A DNA stretch of 64,000 bases, taken from assembly GCF_000227135.1 (NCBI RefSeq), contig NC_018256.1:1131626-1195625 (forward strand). The letters run 5' to 3'. The notes beneath the pieces were generated by a model that did no database searches, was not told where the DNA came from, and saw only the letters and a list, made by a program, of their open reading frames with translations. This stretch comes from Leishmania donovani. Its lineage: Eukaryota; Euglenozoa; Kinetoplastea; Trypanosomatida; Trypanosomatidae. This document shows positions 1 to 9,271 of the stretch, piece by piece; position 1 is the first letter of the stretch, and every line of letters begins with the position of its first letter. Made by a program: the position numbers and the translations under genes.

Positions 1-925
1 GTGACCTTCATACGCATTACCATCACCTCTTCTTACACGGCCAGCCCTCACCTTCTTTGTTTGTGTGCTCTACTCGCCCTAAACCCCTTGTAGAGCTCAC
101 TGAGCGCCGTTTATTCATCGTTGACGGGGACTAGCGGTGCTGCACAGTTGGGACCGCGTGCAGGCCTGCGAACGCCTCCACGCTCCTCCTTCTCCCAGCT
201 CCGCGACATCGATCTGCCGGCTTCCTCACCCGACGGTGCCGCGGTACTAGTGACGGCGTCCGCTTGCTCGTACCCTAAAAAGTGTGTGCGTGTGGAGGAA
301 GGCCCTGCCCCGCCTCTGGAGGGAACAAGGCGCATCAAGGGCGAGGGACGCTTTCGTTCACAATCTCTTGCCCTGCATGTGTGTATGTTTCGGTGTGTCT
401 GTGCGCTACCCTAGCTACGCAGTTGTTGTTCATCTCTGTTTCGTCTCCACGTCGTGCTTGTGCATTTTTATTCTCCTTGTGGAACTGTCTTGTTGCTTGG
501 CGCTGCGTAAAGGGGACGAATAAGGCTAAGGGCGGTAGGAGTGCGAAGGGAACGTAGGTGTGTGAGTGTGTGTGGAGCGACAGCGACAAGCGCCTGAGGC
601 GACACCCCCTCTTCTCCGCTCTTTCTCGCCGCCCTTTGCTTTCTCTTTGACTGTTTCTCCGTTTTTCCCTATTCGTGCACGGCGTGCCCGTGTGTGTGCC
701 TGTGCCTGTGACACCATCTGTGCATCAGCGTGTGCTAGTCGGTGCGTGGGCCCGTCGGTAGCTCCTTGTTCCTCAGCGGAAGGAGGCTTTCGCGCGCGCT
801 TTCTTTCGGCCTGTTCTTCTTCCCCCCCCCTCCCCCACCAGCACACAGCCTCCTCCTTCGTTTTCTTTGGCGCTCTGTGCTGGTGCCTCCCCATCCCGCT
901 ATCACTCTCTCTCCATTCCTTCACC
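1..925. other. Intergenic spacer / 5' leader of CTR9-like gene
   Basis: I see no convincing gene here. The stretch is TG- and CT-rich with short overlapping reading frames of biased composition. A long pyrimidine run at about 801-838 ends in a CAG and probably supplies the spliced-leader acceptor for the downstream CTR9-like gene. A reading frame is open from 566 into that gene, but it crosses the pyrimidine tract, so I read it as untranslated leader. Confidence 0.6.
801..841 (+). promoter_or_regulatory. Candidate spliced-leader acceptor for CTR9-like gene
   Basis: A dense pyrimidine tract is followed by the first AG at 840-841, about 85 nt before the ATG at 926. Another AG follows at about 846. 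In trypanosomatids such tracts direct trans-splicing and the polyadenylation of the gene upstream. The site is inferred from sequence only. Confidence 0.5.
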
Positions 926-3547
926 ATGACGGCGGTAGCAGCCACGACAAGCATCACGACGACGCGGGCGTTGGACGAATTCCGCAGCGGTAATGTGGAT
1001 ACGGCGCAGCTCATACTAGAAGAGGCGGCCAAGTCCGAGCATAATGTGAATGAGCTGCTGTCAATCCACTGCCTGCGCGCCACCTTGGCTGCGATGAAGG
1101 GCAGCATGGACGTCACGGCCATCACTGCGCAGCTCGCTCCCGGCGAGCCGGTGCGGGTGCCGGTGCAGAGCTACTTAGAAGGCATTGCCGCCATGGCGCG
1201 CGGCGATCTGACCACGGCACGAAGGCGGCTGGAGACGGCAGTGGAGCGGTGCGAGGGCTTTGGCGCCGCCATGGTGTGTCTCGCCGCCGTGTACTACCTC
1301 ACTAGCCAATATGAGAAGAGCTACGCGCAGTACTGCTACACGTTGAAGATGTTCGGCTCCGAGAAGACGCCGCCGGTGGTGCGGGTAGGAATGGGCCTGT
1401 GCGCCTTCCGGCTGCAGCGACTCGTGGATGCCCGGCGCATCCTTGAGCGCGCCATCGAGGTGCAGCCGGATGATGAGCTCGCGTGGCTGGGCCTGCTGGC
1501 CGTCTACATTAACCTTCGCATGCTGCCACAGATCCACACGGCCGTGATGCGTCTCAAGCAGTTGATGCCTCAGAACACGACGGTGCTGCTGAAAGTGTGC
1601 GACTTAGTCTACTTCCGCTCCTTGGAGGACGGGCGGCTGAAGAGCTCCATGGGGCGGCTGCGTAGTCTGCTGCGGTATGTGCGGCAGACGGCCTCGCCTG
1701 AGGAAATGGCACTGGTCGACTTCCACGAGGGCCGGCTGCTGCTCGCCTGTGGCGAGGTGGCGGCGGCGCAGCCGCTCCTAGAATCCGCTGTGCGTGCGAA
1801 CCCGAACCTCCTAGCCGCCCGTATCCACTACGCCCGACTACTGATGCACTCCAACCGCCACGCCGACGCGGAGACGCTGCTGACGGAGGTGAACAGGACA
1901 TGGCCCAACGAGAAGGAGGTGCTACAGATGCTCGCCATTCTTGCCACACGGGCTGGCCGACACAGCGAGGCCCTTCGCTACAGTCACACACTTACTATGA
2001 CGGTGGCGCAGGGCGACGTGAACTCGTGGGCGTTGGCCGCCGTATGTTCCCGTCTAGACACCGAGCACTGCAGGCGGATCTGCGCGCACGTGCGTGCCGT
2101 TCAGCGGGAGCTGAAACTGCCCTCTAGCTGGAAGCTGAGCGCCAACCTCGCCATCCTGTCAGGGGATGTGGAGGCGGTGCAAGGCATCGTGGACGCGGAG
2201 CTAGGGGCGGCCTTTCTCATGTCCAACACCGCAGTGGACGTTTCCTATGTGCCGCTGTTGTACAACCTGGCCCTTCTGCTTGAGAAGCGGGAGCTGGCGC
2301 GCGCACGGCAACTTTACGTGTACCTCGTCAAGCACCACAGCACCTTTGCTGCACCCTACTACCGCCTGCATTTCCTGGCGAAAGAGGCAGGCCAGCTGCA
2401 GCAGGCCATGGCGTGGCTCCAGTGGCTGCTGAAGGTGCACCCGATGGAGGCCGCGGCCCAGACGTGCATGGCGCAGCTGTACATGGAGACGTCAAGCGCG
2501 AAGGAGGCGCTGGCTATCTTTAAGAAGGTTAACGCCTCCGAGCTGCAGCTTCCTGTTGCACTGGCCGTCGGTGCCACCTCTCTGCAGGCGTGCCAGCAAT
2601 CGTCCTCGCAGTGGCCGAAGCTGCTCGCCTCGGCGCGCTCCTTTTACCGGGAGGCCCTCGCCAAGGACCCACGCAACATTCTCGCAGCTCACGGCTACGC
2701 GTGTTGCGACGGGCTGGAGCGGCGCGGCGACGCCGCTGAAGCGATGCTGAACAGCGTGAGTGAGGTGACCCCGCTCTCCACCGTGCCGACAAGCAACGTC
2801 GACGCGCACCGCGCCAACGTGAAGATGCTCAGCCACGGCTACAAGCAGGCTGCGGACTACTTTTCGCGCATGCCGACGCGCACATCGGAGCAGGACGCGA
2901 TGTACTCGTACTGCGTGGCTACCGAGGGGCGGTACGCGGAGGCTCTAGAGTTGATCCACGCCGCCTCCATCAAGGCACCAGGTGAGGATCCGATGCTGGT
3001 GTACAATACAGCCCTGCTGCACTTCATGGCCTTCGTTGACGGGCTGAAAGGCACCCGCGCCCTTACGGCGGCGCAGGGTGAGTCGCTTCTCTCCCACCTC
3101 GAGGCCGGGCAGCAGGGCACCACTTCCCTGGATGGCATCAAGGGCAAGTACGAGTTGATGAGTCGCGCCAAGCGCTACCTTCGATCCATCAGCGCCTACT
3201 GCGAGCGCCACCGTGCCACCGTGCACACGCTTGTGGAGGCTGGACAGCAGCGGGCGAAGGAGCTGGCGCAGTCGGCGGAGGGATGGCGGCGCGTTTTCGC
3301 GTCGCACAAGGCGGAGCAGGAGCGCCGACAAGAGGAAGAGGAATTGGCGGAGCACCAGAAGGCGGAGGAGCGCAAGCTGGCGGAGGCAGACGTGTATGCA
3401 CGCTTTCGCCAAAGCCGAATTCAGCAACCGGCGGTGCTGCTGAACGCAGATTTGCTTGCAGCGACGATGGCGGATGCCTTGCAGGACACGATGCCGGTAG
3501 ACAAACCGCCAGCGGCGCTGGGGGAAGAGGAGTATGGGATGCCGTAA
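926..3547 (+). CDS. CTR9: TPR protein, CTR9-like (PAF1 transcription elongation complex)
   Basis: 873 residues. The protein is built almost entirely of tetratricopeptide-like helical pairs from about residue 30 to 750, with recognisable TPR signatures such as AWLGLLAVY and ALAKDPRNILAAHGYA. It ends in a charged helix (about 770-830) rich in E, K and R, followed by a short tail. That order, a TPR superhelix followed by a charged coiled tail, is typical of CTR9, the scaffold of the PAF1 complex that travels with RNA polymerase II and supports elongation and histone marking. Trypanosomes are known to keep CTR9 while lacking an obvious Paf1 subunit. I chose the ATG at 926 because the frame upstream, open back to 566, runs through the pyrimidine splice tract. 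The gene should act in the nucleus. It could be another large TPR protein, but length and tail fit CTR9 best. Confidence 0.78.
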   Translation: MTAVAATTSITTTRALDEFRSGNVDTAQLILEEAAKSEHNVNELLSIHCLRATLAAMKGSMDVTAITAQLAPGEPVRVPVQSYLEGIAAMARGDLTTARRRLETAVERCEGFGAAMVCLAAVYYLTSQYEKSYAQYCYTLKMFGSEKTPPVVRVGMGLCAFRLQRLVDARRILERAIEVQPDDELAWLGLLAVYINLRMLPQIHTAVMRLKQLMPQNTTVLLKVCDLVYFRSLEDGRLKSSMGRLRSLLRYVRQTASPEEMALVDFHEGRLLLACGEVAAAQPLLESAVRANPNLLAARIHYARLLMHSNRHADAETLLTEVNRTWPNEKEVLQMLAILATRAGRHSEALRYSHTLTMTVAQGDVNSWALAAVCSRLDTEHCRRICAHVRAVQRELKLPSSWKLSANLAILSGDVEAVQGIVDAELGAAFLMSNTAVDVSYVPLLYNLALLLEKRELARARQLYVYLVKHHSTFAAPYYRLHFLAKEAGQLQQAMAWLQWLLKVHPMEAAAQTCMAQLYMETSSAKEALAIFKKVNASELQLPVALAVGATSLQACQQSSSQWPKLLASARSFYREALAKDPRNILAAHGYACCDGLERRGDAAEAMLNSVSEVTPLSTVPTSNVDAHRANVKMLSHGYKQAADYFSRMPTRTSEQDAMYSYCVATEGRYAEALELIHAASIKAPGEDPMLVYNTALLHFMAFVDGLKGTRALTAAQGESLLSHLEAGQQGTTSLDGIKGKYELMSRAKRYLRSISAYCERHRATVHTLVEAGQQRAKELAQSAEGWRRVFASHKAEQERRQEEEELAEHQKAEERKLAEADVYARFRQSRIQQPAVLLNADLLAATMADALQDTMPVDKPPAALGEEEYGMP

Positions 3548-4756
3548 TCCACTCCTGCTTCCATTCCTGCGGCTCATTTTTCTTGTTCCCTGGTTTGCAG
3601 TGCATCACTGCCCTGTTGTCGGTGAGCTGGTTTGTTGTCTTCTACGTGTGCGTATGTGCGTAAACGCTGCGCTTCTACACGTCATCTGTTGCGGCGGCCG
3701 GCGACAATCGAGAGTGCGTTGTGGCTTCCACGTCATGGGCCCCTCGTTGATCGGGCGCTGGGCAGCCGCTTTGTGCTGGTGCACGTTAGCTGGGGCGGCG
3801 CTGCCCACCGTGACGCAGGTGAGTGCCTACACCGCAGCGAGAGGAGGGGGCGAGGATGGAAACGAAAGGGAGGGCCGCTCGTCCTACAGCTGCGGAGTGG
3901 GGGGGGACCGGGTGCCCTGCGCACGATTGCAGGTGCGAAAGGAAGCGATGGTGCACCATGCGCAGTGGTTCACTTCTGTGGTGCCTTTTTTTGTCTTGAG
4001 CGTGCGCGTGTGTGTCTTCGTTGTTGACGTCTGCGTGTGCACGTGCGTACTTGCGTGTGCCTCTCTTCCTCTTTCATGGTATAGTGGGAGTTCTTCTTTA
4101 CGTTCTTCTAACCGCGATGAGGGATCAACTCCCAATCAATTTGTGGCTGCCCGCTTGTCGTTCTTACCTGAAGGAGTATGGGCGCGTGCGTGTGTTGGTG
4201 CTTCCATACGACCCCGCCTCCCCTTCCCCAGGGAGGTACTCTACGCACAAGAGGTGTACGCATCCGTCTCTCGTTTTATGCGCTAACTCTCACGTATGTA
4301 ATCCTTCCCCACCCCTTCATCCGTGGTTTGACGCGAGCCCGCTGCCGTTCGCAGGTGGACGCCTAGTGGCGTGGCTTCAGTGCCAATGCGTCTCTTCCGA
4401 AGCCTGGAAGCTCTATGCCGTGCACCGCCATCTCTTCCTTGGCCAACACGCGCAGAACGATGAAGCCGTGGCGCTCCGCGGAGGGGCACCTTTCCCTGCT
4501 CTCTTTCGGTTTGTTGCCTCTCTGATGTGTGCACACACGCGCTCCCAAGACTCATGCCTGACAACGCCGGTCAGCGCTGCTCACATGCCAGGAAGTTGTA
4601 CCTCTATTTCCTTCTCCATCTCCCTCACGCACGTGTGTCCCCCCCCCCACTCCCCCCTCCCCATACACACGTCTATGCCCTTTTCCAGTTCTCACTCCCT
4701 CACTCACCTGCCTTCGCCGTCGGGACTCCTTTCTCGAATCCTCTACAGCCGCTAAC
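3548..4756. other. Intergenic spacer
   Basis: No supported gene. The spacer is rich in TG and pyrimidine tracts. Reading frames here give Cys/Val- or Ser/Pro-rich products typical of low-complexity spacer. It should hold the 3' UTR of the CTR9-like gene and the 5' UTR of the CFAP96-like gene. Confidence 0.6.
4639..4688 (+). promoter_or_regulatory. Candidate spliced-leader acceptor for CFAP96-like gene
   Basis: Long C-rich tracts from 4639 are followed by CTTTTCCAG with AG at 4687-4688, giving a 5' UTR of about 68 nt. A second AG at 4747-4748 is only 8 nt before the start codon and is an alternative. Confidence 0.45.
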
Positions 4757-5779
4757 ATGACGGACAAAAGCGTCTATGGCGGTCTCTTTCAAGACCCGCC
4801 GTACCTGTCCTCCGACCCGGATCCGAAAAAGACGGACCCCTACGACAAGAAGGATGCCATCCCGTCAAGGTACTTGGGCAAGAATATGACGATCGGCGGC
4901 CGTGTGCCGCCTGGCCAGCACCCCGACGCCTACTTCGACAAGAGGTTCCTCACCCTCGCCTCCTCGGAGCAGAATGGAGGTAAGCCGGTGGACTACGACG
5001 AAAGCAAGCGGCTCACCGCCGCCTCCAAGACAAACACCAAGAACGCCATCTCCGACAAAGAGTTTTGCTACTCATCGTACCCGGAGAAGAGCACCGGCCC
5101 GGGCAGCTACTATGGATGCTTTCAGAATCGCCCGTACGAATACATGACGGAGCCGTGGGATGATGGAAAGTCCAAGAAGAAGAGGACAACGAAGACGAAG
5201 GAGGAGGAGCCGACGCACTTGCCTAACATCAAGACGAACCCCACCAAGAAGGGCACGTATGGCTACCCCGGACTGCTACTGAGCAACCCTTCTTACGACG
5301 ACGACTGGAAGAAGGACTACGCTGCAGCAGAGGCAAACAGGGCACGCAGGGAGCGTAAGCAGGGCCCCGCACCAAAGGCTCTAGGGCCACCGTTTCACAT
5401 TCCTGGTGTGAGCCACTCTTACATCGACGAGATGCCGAATACAGGTGTGTCCGCGGTGTATGCGGCCTACGAGGCCCCGGCAGATAGCGCTGCTGCGAAG
5501 CGCAAGGCCAAGAGGGAAGCTGCGGCTGCTCCTACCCTAGTCCACGAGCGCGCGTTCTACGGGTCTGCCAACCGGTCCGGCGAGCCGGGTTGCCTGAACC
5601 CGTTCCCCAACGTGTGGGTGCACCCGGATGAGACGCAGCCGTCGAAGTTCGCGCTGCGCAAACAGGCGCAGAAGGAGAAGGAGGAGGCGGCTCGGCAGCC
5701 CAAAAGAACCGAAGTGTGGAGGCCGAACTCTTTCGGGAAGACGTCTGTAGTGTCCTCGTGCCTTCGCCGATTCTACTGA
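4757..5779 (+). CDS. CFAP96: CFAP96-like axonemal protein (C4orf47 family)
   Basis: 340 residues, basic and rich in Pro, Lys and Tyr, with no membrane segment. Several short blocks match the cilia-and-flagella-associated protein 96 family in the same order. These are an N-terminal YGGLFQDPPY block, a GSYYGCF block near residue 117, a TNPTKKGTYGYPGLL block near residue 160, a PFHIPGVSHSY block, and a C-terminal FGKTSVVSS block followed by two Arg. Such repeated short SYG/TNP-type blocks are typical of microtubule inner or surface proteins of the axoneme. The likely place of action is the flagellum. The frame begins exactly at this ATG. The family assignment rests on pattern recognition of motif order and similar length to the animal protein. 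Confidence 0.8.
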   Translation: MTDKSVYGGLFQDPPYLSSDPDPKKTDPYDKKDAIPSRYLGKNMTIGGRVPPGQHPDAYFDKRFLTLASSEQNGGKPVDYDESKRLTAASKTNTKNAISDKEFCYSSYPEKSTGPGSYYGCFQNRPYEYMTEPWDDGKSKKKRTTKTKEEEPTHLPNIKTNPTKKGTYGYPGLLLSNPSYDDDWKKDYAAAEANRARRERKQGPAPKALGPPFHIPGVSHSYIDEMPNTGVSAVYAAYEAPADSAAAKRKAKREAAAAPTLVHERAFYGSANRSGEPGCLNPFPNVWVHPDETQPSKFALRKQAQKEKEEAARQPKRTEVWRPNSFGKTSVVSSCLRRFY

Positions 5780-7724
5780 GCGACTCGGTCCCTGTCGTTG
5801 TTGTTGCCGATCAAAGTCTCCCCTAATCAGCCTTGCTTTCTGTGCGAGAGTGTGTGTGTTCTCTTGCTGGCAGGGCTGCATCTCCTTTCTCACTCGTCTT
5901 TGCGGGGAAAGATCTGCAGGGCTCTTCTTTGGAGTTCCGTGGCCGGTGCTCGGCTAGCTGCCGTAGACGGTGGATAGGGCGGATGTGGCGAGGTGGGGAC
6001 CGGCGAGGAAGGCAACACGCCGTCTCACTCCGTGCTTCTGACCCTCTGATCATGGATGATCACTTGCGTGCCTGCCGCCCTGCGATGCTGGCACTGCGGG
6101 ATCTGCCAGCCCTCCTCTCTTTCTACCTCACTCCTTGTTCTTTCTCTACCGCCGGTGAAGGAAAAGGGTAGGGGGAAAGCCCCTGGAAAAAAGGGCAAAT
6201 ACGGGCTGCGCGTGCACCCTTCCCCTTCCCAGGGTCTCCCTTCGCCTTTGCTTTGATATCTGAAAATGCTGCTGTCGTTGGATTTCATCACTCTCGTTGC
6301 GCGCATGTACGCTAACCTCCTCTCCCCCTACTGCCTTGACCGGGGGGAGGAAAGGGGCCTTTCGGAGTTGTCTGCCTGGAGCCACTTATACTTCTTTTCC
6401 GTTTCCGGATCCTTCCGCATGTACAGCGAAGAATTCACGATGGACGAGATTGAAAGGAGGTAAGGGGGAGGGGAAGCCGCCGACTGAGGCGTCTTTTTGC
6501 TCGCTCTCACCTCCTGTGTCGCGTGCGCTCTCATCGGCGTCTAGCGGCACACCCTATCCGTTATCCTCGCTCATCTCTCCACTTCCGCACCATCACCTCT
6601 TTGGCCTCCCCTCTCTCGCCCTTCTTTTCGTTTGTTTGCTCGCTTTTTCATTGCCCATGTATGCTGTGAGGAGAACCTGACTCCTGTGATTCCTGTGCTC
6701 CTGCCTTTCCCTTCTCAGCCTGCCCCCCTCCCTTCCCTTCCCTTTCCTCGCAGCCTCATCTGGCGCGGCGTGCATTCTGACATATGATGTCTCTGTTGAC
6801 GGGCAATCGCAAAGACAGCGACACTAACGAGAATGCGCAGTACGCGAAAACAGCTCGTCTTCGTTCGACTCTTCTCTCCATGCATTCTCTCTCCTTTGAG
6901 TTTCCCCACTTCTACGTTGGCCTGACTAGCAGCCGTTCCCACACTCAAAGGACCTGGAGAAGAGCGGTGGCGAGAAGCTACGGGCAAACTTCGTACATGA
7001 CGGCGCCAATCGTGGGGCCCCGCGCTGAACGATCCCCTCCTCATCGTCCAGCGCGCCTTGACTTCCCCTCTCTTCTTTCACTTTCCTGTTCTCCCCTTCC
7101 CTACTCTCTATCTACTGATTTGTTTCTTCGAATTTCCGGCTGCTTGCACACACCCCGTTTGCGTGTATGTCCCCGCACACATATGCGCATGCCATGATGC
7201 GCGTTCGCTGTGTTGTTGCGTTTGCCGCTCAACTTCTTTTTGTACTGCTTCGACTCACTGTTTGCACTGTGTGAGCGTCGCTGCTCTTACGCCCATATAT
7301 ATATATATATGCACGCCAACATGCACAACGTTGCACATACCGGTCAAGGGCTTTTTTCCCGACTTCCGCTCTTTTTTATTGTTCTTTTTTCTGACCTTCT
7401 CGTGTTTTCAAGCGTTGCCTCGCTCGAGCCCTCCTCGGTTCGAGCGCACGCACATCCTTGATCATTACCCCGCAGCTCCCCGCGCGTTACACGCACGCCT
7501 ACACGGTTGCTCATACACACCCGCACACGATCCGAGGTTTGCTTTCATACACATCCATACACCCTCCCCTCCCTCCCTTCCCTGCTCCGCCCCCCTCCTC
7601 TCCTTACCCAACCTACGTCGGCACCCTCTCTACAACAAGAGACACACAACACGCGCTGACAAGAGCAGATTCACAAGAAAGAAAAAGAGTGCTCCTTTCT
7701 CTCACACGCTCTCTCTCTCTCACA

Positions 7725-7765
<41 letters not shown>
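5780..7765. other. Long intergenic spacer before NEK kinase
   Basis: Nearly 2 kb without a supportable gene. It contains pyrimidine-rich blocks, a (TA)n run at about 7295-7310, a strong CT tract at about 7560-7610 and a CA repeat that runs to the next start codon. Candidate splice acceptors include AG at 7638-7639 after the CT tract. One frame stays open from 7058 into the kinase, but its composition is Ser/Pro/His/Cys-rich spacer. Confidence 0.6.
7721..7764. repeat. CA dinucleotide repeat abutting a start codon
   Basis: A nearly perfect CA repeat of about 44 nt, with one T interruption, is directly followed by G and the kinase ATG at 7766. It is preceded by a CT repeat. In the mRNA it would form the end of the 5' UTR. 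Confidence 0.95.
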
Positions 7766-7766
<1 letters not shown>

Positions 7767-9271
7767 TGGCGCAGGTAGCAGAGGAGTCGCGGGCGCTGGA
7801 GAGCCTCGTGTTCCGCAACAAGTACCGCCAAATCAAGTCGATCGGCAAAGGCAGCTTCGGCGAGGCGGTACTCGTCCGCTCAAAGTCGGATGGCAAGCGC
7901 TACGTGGCCAAGGCAATCGACTCCATCTCCATGACGCCCAAAGAGCGGCGTGACGTGCAGAATGAGATTCGCATTCTAGCCGCCGTCGACCACCCCAACA
8001 TCATTCGCTACCACGAGCACTTCGAGGATGACACTCTCATCTTCATTATCATGGAATACGCCGACGGCGGCGACTTGAGCTCCCGTATAAAGGAGGCAAA
8101 GAAGCAAGACGTGCCGCAGCCCTTCGACCCGAACTTGGCGATGTTCTGGTTTCTGCAGATCTGTATGGCGCTCAAGTACCTGCACGACAACCACATCCTT
8201 CACCGCGACCTCAAGACGGCCAACATTTTCCTCACCTCCAAGAACGTGGTGAAGCTCGGCGACTTCGGTATTTCAACAATCCTGCAGAACACGATGGCAT
8301 GCGCCAAGACGGTGTGCGGCACCCCCTACTATTTCTCGCCGGAGCTCTGCCAAAGCAAGCCGTATAACAACAAGAGCGATGTGTGGGCTCTCGGAGTCGT
8401 CTTCTACGAGACCCTCACGCTGCACCGCCCCTTCAACGCCAAGACGCTGAAGGACCTACTAAAGAAGATATTAGCAGGTAACTACGACCCAATCCCCACC
8501 ACAATTCCGGTGGAGATGCGCTCCCTGTGTGCCAGCCTGCTTCAGGTGAACTACCTGCAGCGCCCCAGCATCAACCGCATCCTAGAGAGCTCCTACGTGC
8601 AGAGCACCCTGCGCAGCTTCAGTGAGGACTTGGCCCGCCAGGTGGAGAAGGACCGTACCGACTTCGAGGCGAGGAAGCTTAGCGAGCGCGAGAAGCATGC
8701 TCAGTCGAGCCCCGTGAAGGAGGCGGTGGCGAGGATGCCGCAGGAGCCGGCAAAACCACAACTCAGCGAGCGCGAGCAGATGGCGATGCTGCGCGGCATG
8801 GACCGCGAGAAGATGAAGGCAATGCTGGCGAAGCAGGCCGCTGAGGAAAAGTCCGCGCCGAAGACCGCAGCGGCTCCTGAGCAGATGGGCCATCCCGACG
8901 TGGATGATGATGGCGACTACATTGCACAGAAGAAGGCCATGGTGCAGAACACCAAGGAAATTGTGGGCAAGTCAAACCTTGGCGGGCACCCAGAGGAGTT
9001 CGGCGACGGCCCTGCCGACAGCGCCCCACAGGTGGAGACGATCACGATGGCGAATGGGCGCACGGTGCTTGCCTCCAACGTACGCGACCACCTGGAGGCG
9101 GAGATGGGTTCTGAGCTGCTGAATCGCGCTGTCGAGCTTTACAACTCTGGTATGATGAGCGGCCTCACGAACTCGGAGATGCAGCACGAGCTGAGTGAAC
9201 TCTTAGGACCGAAGTTTGCGCACAACTCCAACGCCATCACGAAGCTGGCTGTCTGGGAGGGAAAGCAGTAG
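7766..9271 (+). CDS. NEK: NEK (NIMA-related) Ser/Thr protein kinase
   Basis: 501 residues. The kinase domain spans about residues 20-280. It has a glycine loop GKGSFGEAV, catalytic Lys at about 49 (VAKAI), an HRDLKTANIF catalytic loop with Asp at 148, LGDFGIS with Asp at 166, and a CGTPYYFSPEL activation segment. The GTPYY(F/M)SPE form and the HRDLK(T/S)xN loop are typical of NIMA-related kinases. The C-terminal 220 residues are charged and mostly helical. Trypanosomatids have expanded NEK families acting in basal body, flagellum and cell-cycle control. I cannot tell which member this is. The ATG at 7766 is chosen because upstream in-frame sequence is CA repeat and spacer. Another NEK lies at 46162. 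Confidence 0.92.

Noticed and set aside
7058..7765. N-terminal extension of the NEK kinase to 7058
   Set aside because: The open frame is made of pyrimidine and CA repeats and has no conserved features. A splice acceptor at 7638-7639 lies inside it.
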